From Tubiluchus corallicola (taxonomy: Eukaryota; Priapulida; Priapulimorpha; Priapulimorphida; Tubiluchidae): a stretch of DNA of 27,352 nt. Under the pieces are notes generated by a model that worked only from the letters and a program-made list of their open reading frames with translations, was not told the origin of the DNA and did not search any database. This document shows, piece by piece, positions 10,371 to 19,293 of the stretch. Location of the stretch: assembly GCA_030141605.1 (NCBI GenBank), contig JAQGDQ010000649.1, forward strand, positions 1-27,352, written 5' to 3'. The translations under genes and the position numbers were made by a program. Each line of letters begins with the position of its first letter. Within the stretch, counting starts at the first letter, position 1.

Positions 10371-10558
10371 GACTATAATATCTATCCGCAATCACAGCAT
10401 TGTGGGTTCAGTTCCATAGCTTACAAATGATGCTGCAAAGTGTGCTTTTCTTCTGCCCGTCCAAGACTATAATATCTATCCGCAATCACAGCATTGTGGG
10501 TTCAGTTCCGCAGCTTACAAATGATGCTGCAAAGTGTGGTCTTCTTCTGCCAGTCCAA
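10371..10558. repeat. 94-bp tandem duplication
   Basis: Two head-to-tail copies start at 10371 and 10465 with GACTATAATATCTATCCGCA and differ at only a few bases. Each contains GGGTTCAGTTCC, which resembles an RNA polymerase III B box at 9 of 11 positions, so a SINE piece is possible, but no A box at the right distance was found. Confidence 0.85.
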
Positions 10559-11288
10559 CAGTTAGAATTTTGGCAAGGAGTAATTGCTGTAAATCTACTT
10601 TACAAAAACATATTTTCTTGATTTCATTTGCCTAAAATGAAATACACAATGCCTTTGCTGGTACAGACGTTTGATCAGTTGTTTGTTCTGACAACAGACA
10701 TATTTATAGCAGTAAGGAAGGCCACAGTAAAACACCACAAAATTACTTCTTCTTATACACATCTTCACTCTCGGAAAATGCCAGTGTTTGTCAATCGCTA
10801 GGTAACTGCGCTACATCAGCTGTATTTCAATGCTAATGGCAAAATGTGACGGAGGAAAATATAAATATATCGGAGGCAGTAACGAAGCACAATTCGTATA
10901 ATTTTGTTAATTAATTTTCTATTGTATTCGTGTAAATAACATGTAAATAAAGTTTCTTCTGAGTGCAGGCCTATAGGTGTAGAAAATGCTTTCATAACAA
11001 AGCATCTTAATGTATGCAAAAGCATTTGCAAAAGCATTAATAAATGAAACTTTACAAGTCAATTCTGCATCGTGTTTCTTATGTTTAATGCACATGGTTT
11101 AGTGATAATGTTTTAATGCACACTAATGCACTATATGTATCATATAGGTGTTTTATTAGTAAATATGTTGATATGTAAAAGCGTTAAGACAGCACAAGCC
11201 TAAATGCCACCCCAGACAACTTGCCACATTGTACAGCTGAAATCTTTAGGCCAAAAAAACAAAAACTAGAACATCCAATACAACTTGT
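10559..11288. other. Intergenic DNA between the two genes, left arm
   Basis: No coding or RNA feature is supported. Bases 10679 and 10720 differ from the right arm. A CAAAAGCATT word is locally repeated near 11017-11040. Confidence 0.45.
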
Positions 11289-11294
11289 TTTATT
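11289..11294 (-). promoter_or_regulatory. Poly(A) signal of gene B, left copy
   Basis: TTTATT here reads AATAAA on the - strand, about 670 nt after the gene B stop, followed in transcript sense by a strongly GT/T-rich stretch (GTTGTATTGGATG then T-runs). This is a good canonical signal and sets a 3' UTR of about 11270-11962. Confidence 0.65.
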
Positions 11295-11962
11295 GTAAAA
11301 TAACAAGACGCTTTCTAGGAAAAATACAACAATTTCCTGCTTTCACGAAGCATGTTTATGAAACCTAAAATAATTCACCTTTGTTTTCATGATAACTGAG
11401 CTTAAACAAACTTACAACTTGGCGTTTAAATTGATAAAATCAAACAGCTTTTGCCTAGATTATCTCGTGTCAAAAAAAGAATAAAAAGCTATGTACAACT
11501 CAAAAAATTCATTACTTAACAATGTGAAAATCCTCCATTCAAGGAACCAGCTGTGGATGCCTCGTTTAGTTTCAGTGGTTAAAAGCATAAGAACATTTCA
11601 AGAAAGACTACGGCAGCTCAATGATTAAACGGCATGCAACTCGGGGGGGGGGGGAATCTCTGCCTTTGTTCTAAATTCTTGTTGAAATTATTTCTGCAAC
11701 ACTTATTCAACAGGGTAATTAGGCCTCTAGCAAAGTAAAAATGTCCAAGGAAATTACACCTAAAACTGTAATTACGACAAACGACTTAGCCTTAGGAAAC
11801 GATTCCTACGTTAACTTAGTTTCATTCACATGTGAAATCTACAGCCATCGATTCATTTAAACAACTCATACTATAAATCACATCTATTTATAAACAGCAC
11901 TCGTAAACAACATTTTTACACAGTATTTTACAAAATACAAAATTACCTATCAGAACACTGTG

Positions 11963-12106
11963 TTACGTTTTCCGTACCCTTCGCTTCACAGTTGCCGATG
12001 CAGGGCCCTCGGAAGGATTATGGGCGGGGCTGTCGGTAGCACCCGCAGGAGGCGCACGAACAAACTCACCAAATGTGCTTCCCAATTGAGAAACAAATGG
12101 CCCGAT
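11963..12106 (-). CDS. Terminal coding exon of unrecognised gene B, left copy
   Basis: Read on the - strand, GTGTTTACAG precedes a 144-nt phase-0 exon of 47 residues plus the stop TAA. It starts IGPFVSQLGSTFGEFV, continues through a proline/alanine/serine-rich linker and ends KRRVRKT. The exon is visibly richer in G and C than its AT-rich surroundings, which supports real coding sequence. The basic end could be a nuclear localisation or RNA/DNA-contact tail, but this is a guess and I do not recognise the family. No upstream exon exists between here and the satellite, so this copy lacks its 5' part within the window. The encoded peptide is identical in both arms. Confidence 0.7.
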   Translation of the reverse strand: MGPFVSQLGSTFGEFVRAPPAGATDSPAHNPSEGPASATVKRRVRKT

Positions 12107-12439
12107 CTGTAAACACCAGAAATGAAGTTTGAAAATTTGCATGTAATTCTCCGTTTTTACTATTTTCAACTTATCCCAAAGAAAACACCATGAAAATTGA
12201 TTTGCCTATCTGCTAATAACAAGAATCATCTGTCTATGTTCTCCTAGAATTATATGAGATTGTATTTAATTGTAATTGAACATACGGGAGGCCTGTGGGA
12301 AGTGGAAGAGAAAGCAAGTATGCTATGCAATCACCATTGTGAAATGCAGGCTGCATGAAGTTAAATTTGTTTAGGGCACAACTAGACATCTTTGCACTCA
12401 AAATGGTGATAATAATATTATGAATCCAAATATATGAAG

Positions 12440-12533
12440 CCAAGACTATAGAAGCTGTCACTTTTTCTTTGTGCACAAGAATAGAGGCAAAGTGAACAAA
12501 GTTGGAGTAATGCCATCTCACATCTGACTGCCA
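12440..12533. other. Left linker between arm and satellite
   Basis: These 94 bp lie between the last base of the palindrome and the first TTTCTCA of the satellite. They have no counterpart at the right end of the spacer. No TSD, transposon end or microhomology beyond the arm itself was evident. Confidence 0.7.
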
Positions 12534-14849
12534 TTTCTCACACGTTCAATAACATGCAATGAAATTATTTCTCACACGTTCAATAACATGCAATGAAATT
12601 ATTTCTCACACATTCAATAACATGCAATGCGATTATTTCTCACACGTTCAATAACATGCAATGCGATTATTTCACACACGTTCAATAACATGCAATGAAA
12701 TTATTTCTCTCACGTTCAATAACATGCAATGAAATTATTTCTCACACGTTCAATAACATGCAATGAAATTATTTCTCACACGTTCAGTAACATGCAATGA
12801 AATTATTTCTCACACGTTCAATAACATGCAATGAAATTATTTCTCACACGTTCAGTAACGTGCAATGAAATTATTTCTCACACGTTCAATAACATGCAAT
12901 AAAATTATTTCTCACACGTTCAATAACGTGTAATAAAATTATTTCTCACACGTTCAATAACATGCAATGAAATTATTTCTCACACGTTCAGTAACATGCA
13001 ATGAAATTACTTCTCACACGTTCAATAACATACAATAAAATTATTTCTCACACGTTCAATAACATGCAATGAAATTATTTCGCACACGTTCAATAACGTG
13101 CAATGAAATTATTTCGCACACGTTCAATAACATACAATAAAATTATTTCTCACACGTTCAATAACATGCAATGCAATTATTTCTCACACGTTCAATAACA
13201 TGCAATAAAATTATTTCTCACACGTTCAATAACGTGCAATGAAATTATTTCTCACATGTTCAGTAACATCCAATGAAATTATTTCTCACACGTTCAGTAA
13301 CATACAATGAAATTATTTCTCACACGTTCAGTAACATGCAATGCAATTATTTCTCACACGTTCAGTAACATACAATGCAATTATTTCTCCCACGTTCAAT
13401 AACGTGCAATGAAATTATTTCTCACACGTTCAATAACATGCAATGAAATTATTTCTCACACGTTCAGTAACATCCAATGAAATTATTTCTCACACGTTCA
13501 GTAACATACAATGAAATTATTTCTCACACGTTCAATAACGTGCAATAAAATTATTTCTCACACGTTCAATAACATGCAATGAAATTATTTCTCACACGTT
13601 CAGTAACATGCAATAAAATTATTTCACACACGTTCAGTAACATGCAATGCAATTATTTCTCACACGTTCAATAACATGCAATGAAATTATTTCACACACG
13701 TTCAGTAACATGCAATGAAATTATTTCACAGTTCAAACATGCAAAAATTATTCACCAGTAAATCAATAATTATTCTCACCGTTCATAACATGCAATGAAA
13801 TTATTTCACACACGTTCAGTAACATGCAATGAAATTATTTCACATGTTCAGTAACATGCAATGAAATTATTTCTCACGCGTTCAGTAACATGCAATAAAA
13901 TTATTTCTCACGCGTTCAGTAACATGCAATGAAATTATTTCTCACACGTTCAATAACATGCAATGAAATTATTTCACACACGTTCAGTAACATGCATTGA
14001 AATTACTTCTCACACGTTCAATAACATACAATAAAATTATTTCTCACACGTTCAATAACATGCAATGAAATTATTTCGCACACGTTCAATAACGTGCAAT
14101 GAAATTATTTCTCACACGTTCAATAACATGCAATGCAATTATTTCTCACACGTTCAATAACATGCAATAAAATTATTTCTCACACGTTCAATAACGTGCA
14201 ATGAAATTATTTCTCACACGTTCAATAACATGCAATGAAATTATTTCTCACACGTTCAGTAACATCCAATGAAATTATTTCTCACACGTTCAGTAACATA
14301 CAATGAAATTATTTCTCACACGTTCAGTAACATGCAATGCAATTATTTCTCACACGTTCAGTAACATACAATGAAATTATTTCTCACACGTTCAATAACG
14401 TGCAATGAAATTATTTCTCACACGTTCAATAACATGCAATGAAATTATTTCTCACACGTTCAGTAACATCCAATGAAATTATTTCTCACACGTTCAGTAA
14501 CATACAATGAAATTATTTCTCACACGTTCAGTAACATGCAATGCAATTATTTCTCACACGTTCAGTAACATATAATGAAATTATTTCTCACACGTTCAGT
14601 AACATGCAATAAAATTATTTCACACACGTTCAGTAACATGCAATGAAATTATTTCTCACACGTTCAATAACATGCAATGAAATTATTTCTCACACGTTCA
14701 ATAACATGCAATGAAATTATTTCACACACGTTCAGTAACATGCAATGAAATTATTTCTCACACGTTCCATAACATGCAATAAAATTATTTCTCACACGTT
14801 CAATAACATGCAATGAAATTATTTCGCATATGTTCAATAACACGCAATT
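12534..14849 (+). repeat. 34-bp satellite array, about 68 monomers, single orientation
   Basis: The monomer TTTCTCACACGTTCAATAAC plus ATGCAATGAAATTA repeats at 34-bp spacing throughout, always in the same orientation. Frequent variants are CAGTAAC for CAATAAC, AACGTG for AACATG, CATACAATG, CATCCAATG, AATAAAATT and TTTCGCACACG or TTTCACACACG. A CATCCAATG monomer recurs at 13267 and 13471, and at 14263 and 14467, exactly 204 bp (six monomers) apart in each pair, and the two pairs are 996 bp apart, so the array has higher-order structure and a roughly 1-kb internal duplication. The last monomer is degenerate (CGCATATGTTC). It is in the inferred intron of gene B. Confidence 0.97.
13724..13790 (+). 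repeat. Disrupted monomers inside the satellite
   Basis: Two successive monomers lose single bases at many sites (for example CACAGTTCAAACATGC and CACCGTTCATAACATGC) while keeping the order of the monomer. Neighbours on both sides are regular. Confidence 0.8.
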
Positions 14850-14912
14850 TCACATATATACAAAATGCTGGAATTTTTATTTCTTCGCCACAGTACTAGT
14901 TATATAGTTGAA
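14850..14912. other. Right linker between satellite and arm
   Basis: About 60 bp of non-satellite sequence with no match to the left linker, so the two arms enter the spacer through different sequences. It contains ACTATA-like words in both linkers, which I regard as chance. Confidence 0.7.
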
Positions 14913-15245
14913 CTTCATATATTTGGATTCATAATATTATTATCACCATTTTGAGTGCAAAGATGTCTAGTTGTGCCCTAAACAAATTTAACTTCATGCA
15001 GCCTGCATTTCACAATGGTGATTGCATAGCATACTTGCTTTCTCTTCCACTTCCCACAGGCCTCCCGTATGTTCAATTACAATTAAATACAATCTCATAT
15101 AATTCTAGGAGAACATAGACAGATGATTCTTGTTATTAGCAGATAGGCAAATCAATTTTCATGGTGTTTTCTTTGGGATAAGTTGAAAATAGTAAAAACG
15201 GAGAATTACATGCAAATTTTCAAACTTCATTTCTGGTGTTTACAG

Positions 15246-15389
15246 ATCGGGCCATTTGTTTCTCAATTGGGAAGCACATTTGGTGAGTTTGTTCGTGCGC
15301 CTCCAGCGGGTGCTACCGACAGCCCCGCCCATAATCCTTCCGAGGGCCCTGCATCGGCAACTGTGAAGCGAAGGGTACGGAAAACGTAA
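15246..15389 (+). CDS. Terminal coding exon of unrecognised gene B, right copy
   Basis: This is the mirror copy of 11963-12106. The acceptor GGTGTTTACAG precedes the exon and the stop TAA is at 15387-15389. The 47 residues are identical to the left copy. On this strand the upstream direction runs into the satellite and then into the inverted left arm, so no upstream exon of the same gene can be present in the window. Either this copy is a 5'-truncated fragment or the junction is artificial. Confidence 0.7.
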   Translation: MGPFVSQLGSTFGEFVRAPPAGATDSPAHNPSEGPASATVKRRVRKT

Positions 15390-16080
15390 CACAGTGTTCT
15401 GATAGGTAATTTTGTATTTTGTAAAATACTGTGTAAAAATGTTGTTTACGAGTGCTGTTTATAAATAGATGTGATTTATAGTATGAGTTGTTTAAATGAA
15501 TCGATGGCTGTAGATTTCACATGTGAATGAAACTAAGTTAACGTAGGAATCGTTTCCTAAGGCTAAGTCGTTTGTCGTAATTACAGTTTTAGATGTAATT
15601 TCCTTGGACATTTTTACTTTGCTAGAGGCCTAATTACCCTGTTGAATAAGTGTTGCAGAAATAATTTCAACAAGAATTTAGAACAAAGGCAGAGACTCCC
15701 CCCCCCCCGAGTTGCATGCCGTTTAATCATTGAGCTGCCGTAGTCTTTCTTGAAATGTTCTTATGCTTTTAACCACTGAAACTAAACGAGGCATCCACAG
15801 CTGGTTCCTTGAATGGAGGATTTTCACATTGTTAAGTAATGAATTTTTTGAGTTGTACATAGCTTTTTATTCTTTTTTTGACACGAGATAATCTAGGCAA
15901 AAGCTGTTTGATTTTATCAATTTAAACGCCAAGTTGTAAGTTTGTTTAAGCTCAGTTATCATGAAAACAAAGGTGAATTATTTTAGGTTTCATAAACATG
16001 CTTCGTGAAAGCAGGAAATTGTTGTATTTTTCCTAGAAAGCGTCTTGTTATTTTACAATAAAACAAGTTGTATTGGATGT
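15390..16080 (+). other. 3' UTR of gene B, right copy
   Basis: AT-rich sequence from the stop to just past the AATAAA at 16057-16062. It contains an 11-C run (15698-15708; 12 in the left arm) next to a substitution (c15696, G on the matching strand against A11656). Confidence 0.5.
16057..16062 (+). promoter_or_regulatory. Poly(A) signal of gene B, right copy
   Basis: AATAAA in TTACAATAAAACAAG is followed by GTTGTATTGGATG and T-rich sequence, a plausible downstream element. It mirrors 11289-11294. Confidence 0.65.
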
Positions 16081-16792
16081 TCTAGTTTTTGTTTTTTTGG
16101 CCTAAAGATTTCAGCTGTACAATGTGGCAAGTTGTCTGGGGTGGCATTTAGGCTTGTGCTGTCTTAACGCTTTTACATATCAACATATTTACTAATAAAA
16201 CACCTATATGATACATATAGTGCATTAGTGTGCATTAAAACATTATCACTAAACCATGTGCATTAAACATAAGAAACACGATGCAGAATTGACTTGTAAA
16301 GTTTCATTTATTAATGCTTTTGCAAATGCTTTTGCATACATTAAGATGCTTTGTTATGAAAGCATTTTCTACACCTATAGGCCTGCACTCAGAAGAAACT
16401 TTATTTACATGTTATTTACACGAATACAATAGAAAATTAATTAACAAAATTATACGAATTGTGCTTCGTTACTGCCTCCGATATATTTATATTTTCCTCC
16501 GTCACATTTTGCCATTAGCATTGAAATACAGCTGATGTAGCGCAGTTACCTAGCGATTGACAAACACTGGCATTTTCCGAGAGTGAAGATGTGTATAAGA
16601 AGAAGTAATTTTGTGGTGTTTTACTGTGGCATTCCTTACTGCTATAAATATGTCTGTTGTCAGAACAAACAGCTGATCAAACGTCTGTACCAGCAAAGGC
16701 ATTGTGTATTTCATTTTAGGCAAATGAAATCAAGAAAATATGTTTTTGTAAAGTAGATTTACAGCAATTACTCCTTGCCAAAATTCTAACTG
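16063..16792. other. Intergenic DNA between the two genes, right arm
   Basis: Mirror of 10559-11288; no feature is supported. Differences from the left arm are at 16631 and 16672. Confidence 0.45.
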
Positions 16793-16980
16793 TTGGACTG
16801 GCAGAAGAAGACCACACTTTGCAGCATCATTTGTAAGCTGCGGAACTGAACCCACAATGCTGTGATTGCGGATAGATATTATAGTCTTGGACGGGCAGAA
16901 GAAAAGCACACTTTGCAGCATCATTTGTAAGCTATGGAACTGAACCCACAATGCTGTGATTGCGGATAGATATTATAGTC
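16793..16980. repeat. 94-bp tandem duplication, right copy
   Basis: Mirror of 10371-10558, with the same two units and the same internal differences. Confidence 0.85.
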
Positions 16981-18753
16981 CTTATTTACAGACCAACTCT
17001 CTTTAAGTCTAATACATTTTGGCTAATCTCTCCAAATGAATCATAGGGACTCTTGATGAGATGATGCTAAAATGAGGAGGACAATTATGAGATTGGATAT
17101 CAAAATTTGTAGCACGACTAACAGACATCAGTAACACAATAAATATACTGAAGTCGGGACTGCCACCGCAGAGTATGTTCCAAAATCAAGCAAGAAAATT
17201 TGTGAATGTCTGCGACCCAGTCCAGATGACCAGTGGGAAATCTCTTGTTAAGATTCTTAGCCACAAATGTAAATGTTATGTTTAGCCAGTGCATAAAAAT
17301 ACTACATTGCGTAAGCCATCTCACTTAGTTTTGTAGTGCCCCCTCGTAGAACTTTATGAAATGAAAACTCTTCCCTAAGGTGCTGCTTTACAAGCTGTTA
17401 AAGGTAGATGATTGTGCTAGACATTCATTATTAGAGTAATTAGCACTGTGCTCGTCCCGCTTTATCAAAATTCTGTAAAAACTTAGTCAGGCAGTAAACC
17501 GCTTAATGCATATTTTGTGTCATTGCTTCCTGACAGAATTAATCTAATCAGTTCATTCAGTTGACAAAATGTCACGGATGAAAGAAGAGTAACATAGTCA
17601 TAAAACTTGACAAAAAATTTACTACACTTTTGCAGTTTTATGTCACATGGTTAACCACTATTAACTAAAACAACTTTAGTCGACTAGGTGTTAAATTCTC
17701 AATTTATGTAACATCAACTACAAACCTGAAAGATAGGATTGATATCACAATGGAGGTATAGCGATATTTTTAACTTTCTAACTTCTGTTTAACTTAAAAC
17801 ACCAAGAGTTACAGCTGCTTATTTACATCATGGTAGTTGGTTGGGTTTTTTTCATTTGTGTTTATTGCAATCTAAGTAAGAAAAGTGATGAGTCTCCGAC
17901 TGTTTTTGCTAAAGTCGCCCAAGATTAAAGAAAATGAATTGTACCGAAACATTATATGGAGTCCATATAGAAATCTATAAAGTTTGATTAATTTTGAAAA
18001 CTTACATTTTGGTAAACATGAAATAACTAATAATAAACACGAAAGATTTCTCACTGTTCAACACAGTTCATGAAAAGTTTTGTTGAGCCTGTTAGATGTA
18101 CATTTGCCATAGGAACCTCAAGTTGCTGTACTTTTTTCAAATTAACGGATACGTTGAATTCTATAAACATAACTAAAATTGTTATAAGAGTTCCGCTAGC
18201 TCTCTATTCAAAGTCTATATAGTACGTCACCTCTTTAATCACAGATATTAAAACTTTAATTACTAAAAAAATGACTAGGATGTATATTGGATAATGAACA
18301 CTCAGTTTAATTTCCTAGAGGTTTGATTTTACCTCAGCGGCTAGTCCTATTATCATTAAGTTACTTTCTGTTTCTATTTCCATTTGTGCCACATATCTAG
18401 ATTAAAACTTTTTAATGCATTCTTGCACAATACAGCACGTCTTCCCGTAAATTCTACTACAACAGCCTGTCTACGAAGCAGTGGAAACTCTTAGTAGTTC
18501 AGCTTCTTAGAGAATTAACTGCGATTCTTCACTTTGTTATCCACATATCAGCTGAGAATGCATTAGGTACTGCCATACTCTTATATACTACAGTAACCAA
18601 ATGACCAACATCCTGCCACCTCACTGTATCGAAGCATCGTTGCCATCATCACAGATGCTGGTAATGCTACATATTGGATGGATTTCCATTAAAGCAAGAA
18701 ATTAATTATTCTGTGTGAATTTATGAAAGACTTCAATAATAATCATGTGATTA
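16981..18753. other. Intergenic DNA and probable tetraspanin 3' UTR, right arm
   Basis: Mirror of 8598-10370; no gene is supported. The candidate poly(A) signal for the - strand tetraspanin is at 17861-17866 (TTTATT). Confidence 0.45.
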
Positions 18754-18990
18754 TGCCATTATGGCTGCCTCCATTTAATGTCCCAATATGGCTGCCTCCA
18801 TTCAGTGTCTCAATATGGCTGCCTCCATTCAGTGTCCCAATATGGCTGCCTCCATTTAATGTCCCAATATGGCTGCCTCCATTCAGTGTCTCAATATGGC
18901 TGCCTCCATTCAGTGTCCCAATATGGCTGCCTCCATTCAGTGTCCCAATATGGCTGCCTCCATTCAATGTTACGATATATCCCTGCCTCC
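18754..18990 (-). repeat. 27-bp minisatellite, right copy
   Basis: Same unit number and same 81-bp order as 8361-8597. One base differs: c18907 restores GGAG where the left arm has TGAG (t8444). As a result the - strand of this arm reads through every unit as a 9-residue NGGSHIGTL-type repeat, whereas the left arm has a TGA in that frame. Confidence 0.93.
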
Positions 18991-19293
18991 AATCAACTTC
19001 CCAATAGGCTGCCCTCTTTTCCGTGCCAAATGTGGGTGTATTCTTTCTTTATGCAGTTGCAGATATGCTCATGTATGACACCATTGTTACTTCATTGCCT
19101 CCTCTTTTAAATACTCAACTAGACTTATCTTCGTTTGTTAATAATGTGAGTTCTCTATTAGTCACGATAACGTGGCTGCCTCAATTCGGACATAAATGTG
19201 GCTGTCTTCATCTAGCATGGTGGTGTGATCGCCTCTGTGCAACATAATGCAAATGACTGTTTTTAGCTAGCTTGGTAATACTGCTGCTTTTGT

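Larger units (their letters stand above)
1..12439 (+). repeat. Left arm of a 27-kb inverted repeat
   Basis: The first bases of the window are the exact reverse complement of the last, and the match continues inward to 12439. Paired coordinates sum to 27353 up to about 4310, to 27351 from there to the G-run at 11643, and to 27352 afterwards. These shifts reflect a 2-bp TA difference near 4314 (present in the right arm) and a homopolymer of 12 G here against 11 on the right. Substitutions I could place in this arm are at 137, 3152, 3614, 7849, 8444, 10679, 10720, 11656 and 11759. The tetraspanin exons and the gene B exon looked unchanged between arms. Because the window ends on both sides inside matching sequence, the repeat may extend further. 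Confidence 0.97.

Noticed and set aside
10395-10420. tRNA gene suggested by the B-box-like GGGTTCAGTTCC
   Set aside because: No cloverleaf, acceptor stem or A box at suitable distance.
12234-12521. 95-residue open frame on the - strand crossing the arm boundary
   Set aside because: It spans the palindrome junction, is absent from the right arm and has no recognisable features.
12534-12567. loxP-like site, because the monomer is 34 bp with a dyad
   Set aside because: Only a 6-bp stem with a 4-nt loop, and no similarity to a recombinase target; the length match is coincidence.
12534-14849. CRISPR-like array of 34-bp repeats
   Set aside because: Monomers are contiguous with no unique spacers, and the setting is a eukaryotic intron.
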